DNA of 35,505 nucleotides, taken from contig DATKGG010000079.1 in the NCBI GenBank assembly GCA_035510855.1, forward strand, positions 1-35,505. Direction: 5' to 3'. Origin of the DNA: Palsa-459 sp035510855 (GTDB lineage Bacteria; Actinomycetota; Acidimicrobiia; Acidimicrobiales; RAAP-2). Positions 24,931-33,589 of this stretch are shown here, piece by piece. The notes under the pieces were generated by a model that saw only the letters and a list, made by a program, of their open reading frames with translations, had not been told where the DNA came from and ran no database searches. The translations under genes and the position numbers were made by a program. How positions within the stretch are numbered: position 1 is the stretch's first letter; every line of letters starts with the position of its first letter.

Positions 24931-25141
24931 CAGTTCAGGTCCAGGTGACGGCCCCACTCCCACGGTCAAACTCAACGGCGCACTGCCCACAGGCCTGACC
25001 GCCGCCGCCGAGCCCAACGGGACCCTCGTCATCTCGGGCACCCCTCGGCGGGGCTCGCACGGGATCTACAAGGTGACACTCCTCGCCAGCAACAAAGTCG
25101 GCGCGGCGTCGAAGGCACTCACCATCGTCGTCAAGACCTAG
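24920..25141 (+). pseudogene. 3' remnant of a putative Ig-like (He_PIG) surface protein gene
   Basis: The plus strand is open from 24920 to a TAG at 25141, with no start codon of its own. It encodes about 73 residues, including GALPTGLT, NGTLVISGTP, YKVTLLASNKVG and TIVVKT, the order of blocks in He_PIG / putative Ig repeats of large secreted or adhesive proteins. It would be the last repeat of such a protein. An in-frame TGA stands immediately upstream (24917-24919), so the rest has been lost. It runs antisense to the tnpB fragments on both sides. It was probably carried in or left by recombination. Confidence 0.7.
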
Positions 25142-25249
25142 CTACTTCCACCTGAGACAGTCTGCATCGAGCTGAGAGCTTGGATCGAAGTTCTCGTCAA
25201 CAGGTGGAGATTCACGTTCAGCTCGATCGCTGGGATCTTGAAAGGACTG

Positions 25250-25324
25250 AAAGGCTCGCTCAAGGGTGCGCGTCTGCTTGACGGTTGGATTCAGTGGGAA
25301 GCGGAACGATCGACACTGGCTCAC
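25250..25324 (-). pseudogene. 5' fragment of a TnpB gene
   Basis: From a GTG at 25324 the first 25 codons read as a TnpB N-terminus (RSFRFPLNPTVKQTRTLERAF; the family pattern is YRFRLYPT-x-x-Q-x-x-x-LER), split here by convention. Homology then stops, though the frame stays open to a TAG at 25142-25144. It has the same strand as the 3' fragment at 24540-24906, but the middle of the gene is missing and the Ig-like remnant stands there instead. The 25142-25249 stretch holds nothing I recognise and is visibly AT-richer than the flanks. Confidence 0.65.
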
Positions 25325-25335
25325 CCACCATCGTT

Positions 25336-25360
25336 CGGTGTGGGTGTGACATGCACACCG
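25336..25360 (-). terminator. Hairpin directly after ispG
   Basis: CGGTGTG (25336-25342) and CACACCG (25354-25360) form a perfect 7-bp stem with an 11-nt loop, starting 6 nt after the ispG stop and ending just upstream of the tnpB 5' fragment. It may terminate the rpsB-ispG transcript (no T-run) or be the left-end hairpin of the lost insertion element; the sequence does not decide. Confidence 0.4.
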
Positions 25361-25365
25361 ACGCA

Positions 25366-26595
25366 CTACCCCTCCAAGCGACTCCGGATCTTTGCGATGC
25401 GCGTCAAGGAGTGGTTCGCGTCAAGTCCCTTCTCGTCGAGGAGCTCGGCGCGGTCTGCCGCGGCTTCTGCCTCCGCGGACTCGTCGGCGGCGGCCAACCT
25501 CGCGTCGATGCCCTCGGCGACGAGTCGCTCTGCTTCCTCCACGAGTGCGGCGACCATCTGGTCCTCGGGCACGACGCGGACGATCTTGCCCTTGATGAAC
25601 AGGTGGCCCTTCTTCTTGCCCGCAGCGATGCCCAGGTCCGCGTGTCGCGCCTCGCCGGGCCCGTTCACGACGCAGCCCATGACCGCCACCTGGATGGGCA
25701 GTCCCCTGCCCTCCAACGCGGCCTGCGCGGCGGTCGCCACGGCGATCACGTCGACCTCGGCGCGCCCGCAGCTCGGGCACGCGATCAGGTCGAGGTCCTT
25801 GCGCTCGCGGAGCCCCAGGGCCTCCAAGAGCTGGCGGCCCGCGCGCGCCTCTTCCACGGGGTCCGCGGTCAGCGAGTACCGGATCGTGTCGCCGATCCCC
25901 TCGGCGAGCAGCGTCGCGATGCCCGCGGTGCCCTTGAGCAGCCCCGCCGGCGGCGGGCCGGCCTCGGTCACGCCCAGGTGCAGCGGGTGCTCGAAGGTCT
26001 CGGCGGCCAGTCGGTAGGCCGCGATCATGAGCGGCACCGAGGACGCCTTGACCGAGATCTTGACGTCGTCGAACCCGACGTCGGCGAAGTACGCGAGCTC
26101 GAGTCGCGCGGACTCGACGAGCGCCTCTGGGGTCGCGCCGCCGAACCGCTCGTAGATGTCGGGGTGCAGCGACCCCGCGTTCACGCCGATGCGGATCGGC
26201 ACGTTGCGGTCCTTCGCCTCCTGGGCGACCAGCTTGATCTCGTGCTCCTTGCGCAGGTTGCCGGGGTTGAGCCGCAGGCCCTGGACGCCCGCGTCGAGCG
26301 CGGCGAGCGCCATCTCCACGTGGAAGTGGATGTCGGCGATGATCGGCACCGGCGAGCGCGGCACGATCTGGGCGATGCCCTCGGCCGCGGGGCCCTCGTT
26401 GCAGGTGCAGCGCACGAGGTCGGCGCCCGCAGCGGCGAGATCGTAGATCTGGGTGAGCGTGCCCTCGACGTCCGCGGTCTTGGTCGTCGTCATCGACTGC
26501 ACCGTGATCGGGGCGCCACCGCCGACCGCGACGGGGCCGACGTGGATCTGGCGGGTCAGGCGCCTCGGTGCGAGCACCGTGTCGGCTACGTCCAC
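25366..26595 (-). CDS. ispG: 4-hydroxy-3-methylbut-2-enyl diphosphate synthase (flavodoxin)
   Basis: Iron-sulfur enzyme of the MEP isoprenoid pathway, the penultimate step. The 409-residue product has VGGGAPITVQSMTTTKT near the N-terminus, ADIHFH, GLRLNPGN and VGVTEAG-like HLGVTEAG. The [4Fe-4S] ligands are CPSCGR and MGCVVNGPGE. The C-terminus extends about 40 residues past the usual end with an Ala/Glu-rich helix. The start is GTG at 26595, with no strong Shine-Dalgarno. It lies 34 bp after the M50 protease gene, close to dxr of the same pathway. Confidence 0.96.
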   Translation of the reverse strand: MDVADTVLAPRRLTRQIHVGPVAVGGGAPITVQSMTTTKTADVEGTLTQIYDLAAAGADLVRCTCNEGPAAEGIAQIVPRSPVPIIADIHFHVEMALAALDAGVQGLRLNPGNLRKEHEIKLVAQEAKDRNVPIRIGVNAGSLHPDIYERFGGATPEALVESARLELAYFADVGFDDVKISVKASSVPLMIAAYRLAAETFEHPLHLGVTEAGPPPAGLLKGTAGIATLLAEGIGDTIRYSLTADPVEEARAGRQLLEALGLRERKDLDLIACPSCGRAEVDVIAVATAAQAALEGRGLPIQVAVMGCVVNGPGEARHADLGIAAGKKKGHLFIKGKIVRVVPEDQMVAALVEEAERLVAEGIDARLAAADESAEAEAAADRAELLDEKGLDANHSLTRIAKIRSRLEG

Positions 26596-26629
26596 AGGCC
26601 CATTCTGCCGTGGGGAGCGCCTGGGTCGA

Positions 26630-27907
26630 TCAACCGAAGGGGTTCACGGACCCGTGGGCGATGTCGAGGTACATCTTGCTCACGACAAAGAACGCCAGGA
26701 ACGCGAGGAACGCGTAGACGACGGGCATGAGCTTCTTCACGTCGGCGCGGTAGCGGGGCTTGCCGCGGCGGGTTCGAACTCGCTCGTAGAGGGCGATCGC
26801 GACGTGGCCACCGTCGAGCGGGAGCATCGGCAGCATGTTGAGGATCCCGAGGGAGATGTTGAGCGAGATGAGGATCCCCAGCAGGGGCTCGACGCCAGCC
26901 CTCGCCGCGTCGGCGATCCACTGGGATGCGCCGATGATCGAGACGCTCCCGCCGCCCGACGCCTTCGCAGCCGCCCCTGCCTTGGAGTCCGTGACCTGGT
27001 GGGCGAGCGATGCGACGCCCGCGGGCGAGAACGCCGAGGTGAAGACATGAAACGTCGCGTTCGTCACGAACCAGATGAGCGAGCCCGCCCCGGTGATCGA
27101 CCCAATCACGCCGGGGTGCGTGATCGGGCCGGCGAGGTAGTTCGCGAGCACGCCGAGCTTGAGTCCATTCGAGGCCCCCGCGATCGCGCGCGGCGTCGCC
27201 CTGAGCGTCAACAGGTGCCCGTGTCGGCGCACCACGATCGTGAGAGCGTGCCCGTTGGCCGCTTGGATCTGGCTCACGAAGTTCGCGGTGTTCGTCTTCA
27301 CGTTGTCGATCGACACGACGACGTCGCCCTCGTGCAACCCGGCGAGTTGCGCTGGCGTGACGATGCCCTTGATGTGGCTCAGCCCGCCGATCTGCACCGG
27401 ACCTGCCTGACCCTGCCCGATGAAGAACAGTGCGCAGAACGCGAGCACGAGCGCGAGCAGGAGGTGCACGAGCGAGCCCGCGGACGCCACGAGCACCCGC
27501 TTGCGCGTGGGCTGGTTGACGAAGCTGCGCGGCTCGTCGGAGGGGTCGAGCTCCTCTAGCGACGTCATGCCGAGGATCTTCACGTAGCCGCCGGCCGGGA
27601 TCGCCTTGATCCCGTACTCGGTGTCGCCGCGGCGGATCGACCACAGCTTCGGGCCGAAGCCGATGAAGAACTCAGTCGCCTTCATGCCCGACCACTTGGC
27701 GGTCACGAAGTGACCGGCCTCGTGCAGCATGATGATCCCGAGGATCGAGACGACGACGACCAGCCACGGCCAGCCCCCCGTCACGAGTATGAGCAGTGTG
27801 ACCGCAGTCGTGCCCGCGAGCAGCCCGAGGAGCCGCGACACGGTCTCCGGGCGCGTTGGTGGCGCCTCGGCCTCGACATCGCTGGTCGCGACGATCGTCT
27901 CGGTCAC
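26630..27907 (-). CDS. rseP: Site-2 protease, M50 family (RseP/Rip1 type)
   Basis: Membrane zinc protease that cleaves anti-sigma factors and other membrane proteins inside the bilayer. The 425-residue protein has hydrophobic helices near residues 27-47 and 48-68, the catalytic HEAGH (62-66), a conserved FGPKLWSIRRGDTEYGIKAIP, split by family blocks, and a PDZ domain (about 165-235). The second metal motif LPLDGGH and a last helix follow. The GTG at 27907 overlaps the dxr stop by 4 bp (GTGA). The dxr-M50-ispG order is conserved in actinobacteria. Substrates are not indicated here. Confidence 0.94.
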   Translation of the reverse strand: MTETIVATSDVEAEAPPTRPETVSRLLGLLAGTTAVTLLILVTGGWPWLVVVVSILGIIMLHEAGHFVTAKWSGMKATEFFIGFGPKLWSIRRGDTEYGIKAIPAGGYVKILGMTSLEELDPSDEPRSFVNQPTRKRVLVASAGSLVHLLLALVLAFCALFFIGQGQAGPVQIGGLSHIKGIVTPAQLAGLHEGDVVVSIDNVKTNTANFVSQIQAANGHALTIVVRRHGHLLTLRATPRAIAGASNGLKLGVLANYLAGPITHPGVIGSITGAGSLIWFVTNATFHVFTSAFSPAGVASLAHQVTDSKAGAAAKASGGGSVSIIGASQWIADAARAGVEPLLGILISLNISLGILNMLPMLPLDGGHVAIALYERVRTRRGKPRYRADVKKLMPVVYAFLAFLAFFVVSKMYLDIAHGSVNPFG

Positions 27908-29085
27908 GGGCTCGCCGAGGACAGGGCCATGGACGCAATGATGCCCGACGCGACGCGGCGAGCGGTCATGTCCGCCCTAAGAAGTGTCTCAATGTCCTCG
28001 CACGGTGTGTCGTCGTAGCGCTCAAGGGTTGACTCGATCACCTGGGCGATGCCGCGCCACGGGAGCGAGCCAGCGAGGAACGAACCGACGGCGCACTCGT
28101 CGGCTGCGTTGAGCCATGCAGGTGCGGTGCCGCCAAGGCGGGCCGCCTCGTAGGCGAGTCCGAGGCACGGGAACGCGGCGCGGTCCGGCGGTTCGAACGT
28201 GAGCTCGAGCGGTTCGTCAAGTGTGAGCCGGCCGAAGCCGTCGTCGAAGCGCGCGGGGTAGCCGAGCGCGTAGGCGATCGGGAGACGCATGTCGGGGCAG
28301 TTGAGCTGGGCGAGCGTCGAGCCGTCGACCAGCTCGACCATCGAGTGCACGATCGACTGGGGGTGCACCACCACGTCGACGAGGTCGACGTCCACGCCGA
28401 ACAGCGCCGCGGCCTCGAGGACCTCGAGGCCCTTGTTCATCAGCGTCGAGCAGTCCACCGTGATCTTCGGGCCCATCTGCCACGTCGGGTGCGCGAGCGC
28501 GTCGGCGACGGTGACGCCCTCGAGCTCGTCGGCGCGCCGGCCCCGGAACGGGCCGCCCGAGGCGGTGAGGATGATCCGTCGCACCGAGCCCATGGGGTCG
28601 GGCCCGGACAGTCCGGCCAGGCACTGGTGCACCGCGCAGTGCTCGGAGTCGACGGGCAGCAGCTGGGCGCCCGGCGTCGCGCGCACCTGCTCGACGAGGT
28701 CCGCAGCGACGATCAGGGACTCTTTGTTGGCGAGCGCGAGGTGCCGGCCCGCACGCAGCGCGGCGAGCGTGGCGGGCACGCCTGCGAACCCGACGATGGC
28801 GTTCAGCACGATGTCGGCGGTACTCGCGGCCTCCACGAGCCCCGGCTCGCCGACGAGCACCTCGGTGCCAAGCGGCAGCGAGCCTGCGAGCGAGCTCGCC
28901 GAGGCCGCGTCGGGCACCACGACGCACCGCGGACGATGCACCTGGGCGAGGGCGGCGAGCGCCTCGAGGCTGCGCCAAGCGCTCAGCGAGTCGAGCTCGA
29001 ACTCGCCGGGGTGCCGTGCGACGACGTCGAGCGCCTGGGTCCCGACCGAGCCGGTCGCACCGAGGATGGCCAGCGACCTCGTCAT
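27904..29085 (-). CDS. dxr: 1-deoxy-D-xylulose 5-phosphate reductoisomerase
   Basis: NADPH-dependent first committed enzyme of the MEP isoprenoid pathway. The 393-residue product has the nucleotide motif GATGSVGTQAL, ALANKESLI, PVDSEHCAVHQCL (metal and substrate binding), LTASGGPFRGR, HPTWQMGPKITVDCSTLMNKGLEV (split here by function) and HPQSIVHSMVE, all standard. The ATG at 29085 has an AGGAGG Shine-Dalgarno. It follows cdsA by 44 bp and is coupled to the M50 protease gene. Confidence 0.96.
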   Translation of the reverse strand: MTRSLAILGATGSVGTQALDVVARHPGEFELDSLSAWRSLEALAALAQVHRPRCVVVPDAASASSLAGSLPLGTEVLVGEPGLVEAASTADIVLNAIVGFAGVPATLAALRAGRHLALANKESLIVAADLVEQVRATPGAQLLPVDSEHCAVHQCLAGLSGPDPMGSVRRIILTASGGPFRGRRADELEGVTVADALAHPTWQMGPKITVDCSTLMNKGLEVLEAAALFGVDVDLVDVVVHPQSIVHSMVELVDGSTLAQLNCPDMRLPIAYALGYPARFDDGFGRLTLDEPLELTFEPPDRAAFPCLGLAYEAARLGGTAPAWLNAADECAVGSFLAGSLPWRGIAQVIESTLERYDDTPCEDIETLLRADMTARRVASGIIASMALSSASP

Positions 29086-29129
29086 CGTGCCCTCCTCGTG
29101 CCTCGGCGCTGCGGTGCGCGCTCGCTCTC

Positions 29130-30527
29130 TCAGTGCAGGTGGAACGACAAAACGACGTAGTACGTCGCGGGCAGGACGAACAGCAGACCGTCGAGCCGGT
29201 CGAGGAGGCCGCCGTGCCCGGGGAGCGTCCGTCCCATGTCCTTCAGCCCGAGGCTCCGCTTGAACATCGACTCGCACAGGTCGCCGAGCGGGGCGAGCAC
29301 GGCCGCGCACAGCCCGAGGGTGAGGGCCGCCGACATCGTCCACGGCGACATGGCCGACACGCACGCACCGACGATGATCGCGAAGACCGCGCCGCCGACC
29401 GCGCCCTCCCAGGTCTTGTTCGGGCTGATCGTGGGGGCCATCGGGTGGCGACCGAGCAGCTTGCCCGAGACCAAGGCGCCCACGTCGTAGGCGACGGTCA
29501 CGAAGATCGCGCCCAGCAAGAAGTGCACGCCGTCGTGGTGCGGGAACGACGACGGGGCGAGCAGGAGGCCCGCGAACGACCCGAGCACCGCGACCCAGAC
29601 GAAGACCAGCATCGTGGTGGCCGCGCCGTCGATCACGTCGGCGCGCTCGACGCCGGCCATGTACCACATGAACGTGAAGAAGAAGCAGAGCGCCGCGACG
29701 AGGGGGAGGGCAGCGATGCCCTTGTTGTACGACGCGACCATGAGCGAGAGCGAGGCGACGAGCCCGAGGGCGGCCGCCGGACGGTGCCCCGCGAGGCGCA
29801 TCGCGCTGTAGGCCTCCCCGGCCGCGAGGGTGACCGCGATCGCGCAGATCACGCCCGCGAGCACGGTGCTCACCTGGAAGGCCACGATCACGACGACGAG
29901 GAGCGACGTGCCCGTCACGACCGCGGCGGTCATGTCGCGCGAGCCCGAGGGACGCGCGGCGCGACCGGTCAGCGGTCCGTCGCTCGGTGCACGCCGTGGC
30001 CGCGCGGTGCGCGCCCGCACCCGCGTGGTGCGTGCCGCCGTCGTCGTGCCAGCTCCCGCCTCACCAACCACGGGGACCGCGGTCGTCGGTGGATCCTCGT
30101 GCTCGTCGAACTCCCAGGGCCTGCGACCGTCGTCGCCGTGGACCGGAGCGGCCCCGCCCTCGTCACCGAGCATCGCGGGCTCGAACCCGTGCTCCTGGGC
30201 GGTCCAGTCCGTCTCGTCCTGGCGCCACGTGGGCGCGGGCAGCGACGACCACGGGTCGTCGCTCGCACCGGGCGGCTCGTCGCGGCTGAGGACGGCAGGG
30301 ACCTGACCAGTCGGGGCCTCGGTCCAGTGCGGGAGCTCTGGGTCCGGCGAGGTCCCACGCACGAACGACCAGTCGTCGAGAGAGGCCTCGGGCGGGGCGT
30401 CGTGGTCGGGCGGCCGCGTCACGGCCTGGTGCGCGCCGGTGATCGTGACCCCGGAGGCCTCTTGCACCACGTCGTCGTCCGGATCCCAGTCGATCGGCCC
30501 GCCCCCGTCGTCGTCGCTATACCTCAA
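29130..30527 (-). CDS. cdsA: Phosphatidate cytidylyltransferase with long acidic N-terminal extension
   Basis: Makes CDP-diacylglycerol for phospholipid synthesis. The C-terminal 270 residues form the membrane enzyme: about seven hydrophobic helices, SPNKTWEGAVGG, and the signature GDLCESMFKR...KDMGRTLPGHGG...DRLDG. The first 198 residues are hydrophilic, rich in Asp, Glu, Pro and Trp (DDWSF, DDPWSSLP, RRPWEFDE), ending in an Arg-rich stretch. The TTG at 30527 is chosen because an AGGAG sits 4 nt upstream. It overlaps the frr stop by 11 bp. An internal ATG at 29933 would remove the whole extension, so the true start needs care. Confidence 0.92.
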   Translation of the reverse strand: MRYSDDDGGGPIDWDPDDDVVQEASGVTITGAHQAVTRPPDHDAPPEASLDDWSFVRGTSPDPELPHWTEAPTGQVPAVLSRDEPPGASDDPWSSLPAPTWRQDETDWTAQEHGFEPAMLGDEGGAAPVHGDDGRRPWEFDEHEDPPTTAVPVVGEAGAGTTTAARTTRVRARTARPRRAPSDGPLTGRAARPSGSRDMTAAVVTGTSLLVVVIVAFQVSTVLAGVICAIAVTLAAGEAYSAMRLAGHRPAAALGLVASLSLMVASYNKGIAALPLVAALCFFFTFMWYMAGVERADVIDGAATTMLVFVWVAVLGSFAGLLLAPSSFPHHDGVHFLLGAIFVTVAYDVGALVSGKLLGRHPMAPTISPNKTWEGAVGGAVFAIIVGACVSAMSPWTMSAALTLGLCAAVLAPLGDLCESMFKRSLGLKDMGRTLPGHGGLLDRLDGLLFVLPATYYVVLSFHLH

Positions 30528-31089
30528 GTAGCTCCTGCTCCTTGTGCGTGAGCAGCGCGTCAACCGCCGCCACCTCGTCGTGTGTCATCTTGTCAAGCGC
30601 CTTCTCGAAGCGCTCGACCTCGTCGGCGCCCACGCCCTGGTCCTTCTCGTCGTGCTCGAGCTCCTGGCGTGCGTGGCGGCGCATGTTGCGGATCTGGACG
30701 CGCCCCTCCTCGGCCTTGTGCCGCACGACCTTGACCAGGTCCTTGCGGCGCTCCTCGGTGAGCGGGGGGAAGCTGAGGCGGATCACCGTCCCGTCGTTGG
30801 AGGGCGAGATCCCAAGGTCAGAGGCCGTGATGGCCTTCTCGATCGCGCCGATCACCGTCTTTTCGTAGGGGGAGATCACGAGCATCCTCGCATCGGGCAC
30901 CGAGAACTGGGCGAGCTGCTGGAGCGGCACCGTGCTGCCGTAGTACTCGACGCCCAGGTGCTCGACGAGCGCGGGATTGGCCCGCCCCGTGCGCACCGTC
31001 GAGAACTCCGCGCGGACGTGCTCGATGGCCTTGGCCATCTTGTCCTTCGTGTCTTCCAGCAGCAACGCCGTGAGGGAGTCGTCCATCAC
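30517..31089 (-). CDS. frr: Ribosome recycling factor
   Basis: Splits post-termination ribosomes together with EF-G. The 190-residue product has the full family pattern: DKMAKAIEHVRAEFSTVRTGRANPALVE (cut here by helix), YYGSTVPLQQLA, VISPYEKT, IRLSFPPLTEERRKDLVK and the long closing helix. The start may be GTG at 31089, which overlaps the pyrH stop by 4 bp, or the ATG directly after it at 31086; the two differ by one residue. The 3' end overlaps the cdsA start. Confidence 0.96.
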   Translation of the reverse strand: MMDDSLTALLLEDTKDKMAKAIEHVRAEFSTVRTGRANPALVEHLGVEYYGSTVPLQQLAQFSVPDARMLVISPYEKTVIGAIEKAITASDLGISPSNDGTVIRLSFPPLTEERRKDLVKVVRHKAEEGRVQIRNMRRHARQELEHDEKDQGVGADEVERFEKALDKMTHDEVAAVDALLTHKEQELLEV

Positions 31090-31802
31090 CGCACCAGCGT
31101 ACCCACGCGCTCCCCGGCGAGGGCGCGGCTGATGTTGCCAAGGCCCATCAGGTCGAACACGTGAATTGGGAGCTTGTTGTCCATGCAGAACGTGATCGCG
31201 GTGAGGTCCATCACGCGCAGTTCCCTGCTGAGCACCTCCATAAAGGAGATCTCGTCGTAGCGCACCGCGGTCTTGTCGAGCCTCGGGTCCGCCGAGTACA
31301 CGCCGTCGACGCCCTCGTGGGTGCCCTTCAGGAGCATCTCGGCCTCGATCTCTGCGGCACGGAGCGCGGCCGGCGTGTCCGTCGTGAAGTACGGGTTGCC
31401 CATGCCGGCCGCGAAGATCACGACTCGGCCCTTCTCGAGGTGCCGAATCGCGCGCCGCCTGATGTACGGCTCGGCGACCGCGGGCATCTGCAGCGCGCTC
31501 AGCACCCTCGTCGGCCTCCCGTGCTTTTCAAGGGCGTCCTGGAAGGCGAGCGCGTTGATGACGGTCCCGAGCATCCCCATTGTGTCGGACGTGGCGCGGT
31601 CGATGCCCGCCTCCTCCCCGGTCGCGCCGCGCCAGATGTTCCCGCCGCCGATCACGATCGCGAGCTCGAGGTCGTCGTCGGCGCACGCGAGGGCGATGTC
31701 GCTCGCGAGGCGGTCCACCATCGCCACGTCAACGGTCTCGTCGCTCGCCGACGAGGCGAGTGCCTCGCCGGACATCTTGAGGACGAGCCGTCGTGGCGCC
31801 AC
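31086..31802 (-). CDS. pyrH: Uridylate kinase
   Basis: Phosphorylates UMP to UDP for RNA, DNA and cell-wall precursor synthesis. The 238-residue amino-acid-kinase-fold product has LKMSGEAL, VIGGGNIWRG, RATSDTMGMLGTVINAL and AGMGNPYFTTDTPAALRA, all hallmark blocks of bacterial UMP kinase. The GTG at 31802 directly abuts the tsf stop (TGAGTG), and the stop overlaps frr. Confidence 0.96.
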   Translation of the reverse strand: MAPRRLVLKMSGEALASSASDETVDVAMVDRLASDIALACADDDLELAIVIGGGNIWRGATGEEAGIDRATSDTMGMLGTVINALAFQDALEKHGRPTRVLSALQMPAVAEPYIRRRAIRHLEKGRVVIFAAGMGNPYFTTDTPAALRAAEIEAEMLLKGTHEGVDGVYSADPRLDKTAVRYDEISFMEVLSRELRVMDLTAITFCMDNKLPIHVFDLMGLGNISRALAGERVGTLVR

Positions 31803-32597
31803 TCAGCTGCCGATCAGGACCTGGGCGAACGACACGATCGACGCATCGCCGAGCAGCTGGGCGATCGTCTGCTTCTCGTCCTTCGCGTAGGGCTGCTCCA
31901 GCAGCACGCGCTCCTTGAACCAGCCCCCGAGGCGACCCTCGACGACCTTGTCGAGCGCTGCCTCGGGCTTGCCCTCGTTGCGCGACAGCTCCTCGATGGT
32001 CGCGCGCTCGGCGGCCACGTCGGCGTCCGGCACGTCCTCGCGACGCAGGTAGGCGGGCTTGGCGAACGCGATGTGCACGGCGATGGCGTGGGCGAGCGCC
32101 TCGGTGCCGCCCTCGACCACGATCGCCACGGCGTTGACGCCGCGCTCTGACTGGATGTGCAGGTAGGTGTCGACGACCTGGTTGTCGCCCGCGGTGAGCC
32201 GGACCACGCGGCCGAGCGAGACGTTCTCCTTCAGCGTCGTGGCGAGCTTGGTGATCTGGTCGGCGAACTGGTCGACGCCCGACTCGCCCTCCTCTGCCAC
32301 CCTGGCTGCGATCTCGCCGACGAGGTCGACGAACTCGGGGGTCTTGGCGACGAAGTCGGTCTCGCAGCGAAGCTCGACGAGCGCGGCGACGTTGCCGTCG
32401 CGCACCGCGGCGACCGCGCCCTCGCTCGCGTCACGGTCCGCTCGCTTGGCGGCGCCACTGAGGCCCTGGACACGCAGCCACTGGACGGCGGCGTCCATGT
32501 CGCCGTCGGACTCCTCGAGGGCGCGCTTCGCGTCGAGCATGCCAACCCCAGTCATCTGGCGGAGCTTCTGGACGTCCTTCGCGGTAAAGGTGCTCAT
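31803..32597 (-). CDS. tsf: Elongation factor Ts
   Basis: Guanine-nucleotide exchange factor for EF-Tu. The 264-residue product has the N-terminal UBA-like region with LRQMTGVGMLDAKRALEE and the EF-Tu-contacting LRCETDFVAKT, followed by the two-part core domain. The length suits the longer actinobacterial form. The ATG at 32597 overlaps the rpsB stop by 4 bp (ATGA). Confidence 0.97.
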   Translation of the reverse strand: MSTFTAKDVQKLRQMTGVGMLDAKRALEESDGDMDAAVQWLRVQGLSGAAKRADRDASEGAVAAVRDGNVAALVELRCETDFVAKTPEFVDLVGEIAARVAEEGESGVDQFADQITKLATTLKENVSLGRVVRLTAGDNQVVDTYLHIQSERGVNAVAIVVEGGTEALAHAIAVHIAFAKPAYLRREDVPDADVAAERATIEELSRNEGKPEAALDKVVEGRLGGWFKERVLLEQPYAKDEKQTIAQLLGDASIVSFAQVLIGS

Positions 32598-33565
32598 GCC
32601 GACGCCTCGCTCGCTGCGACGACGGCCTCGGGCTCGGGCTCGGATGCGGTCTCCGCGGGTGCCGCCTCGGGGGTCGGCGGCGCTGCCGGCGGTGCCGCGT
32701 CGGCCGCTGGCGCGGTCACGACGGCCTCGGCCGGCGCACTCGCGGGCTCAGAGGCGGGCTGGGCCGTCTCGGACGGGGCGACCGTCTCGGACGGGGCCGC
32801 CGGCTCGGCCTGCGCGGCATCAGGCGCCTTGTCCTTCGCGCCGTTTCGCTGCGCGGGAGCGGGAGGCGCCGGTCGATTCGCGCGGATCCACCTGCCCTCG
32901 ACGACCGCGTCGGCGATCACGCGGCAGAGCAGCGCGCCGGCGCGGATCGCGTCGTCGTTGCCGGGGATGACGAAGTCGATGCAGTCGGGGTCGCAGTTGG
33001 TGTCGACGACCGCGACGACGGGGAGCCCGAGCTTGTTCGCCTCGGTGACCGCGATGTGCTCCTTTTTCGTGTCGATCACGAAGATCGCGTCGGGGAGCCG
33101 ATCGAGGTGCGCGATGCCACCGAGGTTGCGCTGAAGCTTCTCGAGCTCGCGCGAGTGCCGGAGCGCCTCGCGCTTGGGCATGCCCTCGAAGTCGCCTGCC
33201 TTCTGCATGGCGACGAGCTCCTGCATGCGCTTCACTCGCCCAGACACGGTCTGGAAGTTGGTCAGCATGCCGCCGAGCCAGCGCTGGTTGACGAAGGGCA
33301 TGTTGCAGGCCAGGGCGTAGTCCGCGATGGGGCCCTGCGTCTGCTTTTTGGTACCGACGAACAGGATGATCCCGCCGTTTGCGACGAGGTCGCGGACGTA
33401 GGCGTAGCCGGCCTCGATCCCGACCAGGGTCTTGTGCAGGTCGATCAGGTAGATGCCGTTGCGCTCGCCGAGGATGAAGCGGCGCATCTTCGGGTTCCAC
33501 CGACGTGTCTGGTGGCCGAAGTGGACGCCCGCGTCGAGGAGCTGGCGGACGGTGACGAGTGGCAT
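32594..33565 (-). CDS. rpsB: 30S ribosomal protein S2 with low-complexity C-terminal tail
   Basis: Small-subunit protein at the 30S head-body junction. Of the 323 residues, the first 235 form normal S2 (AGVHFGHQTRRWNPKM, FVNQRWLGGMLTN, PDAIFVIDTKKE, VVDTNCDPD, VIPGNDDA). The last roughly 85 residues are an Ala/Pro/Glu-rich disordered tail with repeats such as APSET, which is longer than in most bacteria. The ATG at 33565 has a GGAG Shine-Dalgarno. It heads the rpsB-tsf-pyrH-frr block and is preceded by a structured leader. Confidence 0.97.
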   Translation of the reverse strand: MPLVTVRQLLDAGVHFGHQTRRWNPKMRRFILGERNGIYLIDLHKTLVGIEAGYAYVRDLVANGGIILFVGTKKQTQGPIADYALACNMPFVNQRWLGGMLTNFQTVSGRVKRMQELVAMQKAGDFEGMPKREALRHSRELEKLQRNLGGIAHLDRLPDAIFVIDTKKEHIAVTEANKLGLPVVAVVDTNCDPDCIDFVIPGNDDAIRAGALLCRVIADAVVEGRWIRANRPAPPAPAQRNGAKDKAPDAAQAEPAAPSETVAPSETAQPASEPASAPAEAVVTAPAADAAPPAAPPTPEAAPAETASEPEPEAVVAASEASA

Positions 33566-33589
33566 GGAACTGCTCCGTTCGGTTGTGCG

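Noticed and set aside
24911..24945. tRNA-like T-arm (gagttcgactc)
   Set aside because: The loop is too short for a T-loop and no acceptor, D-arm or anticodon arm can be built around it.
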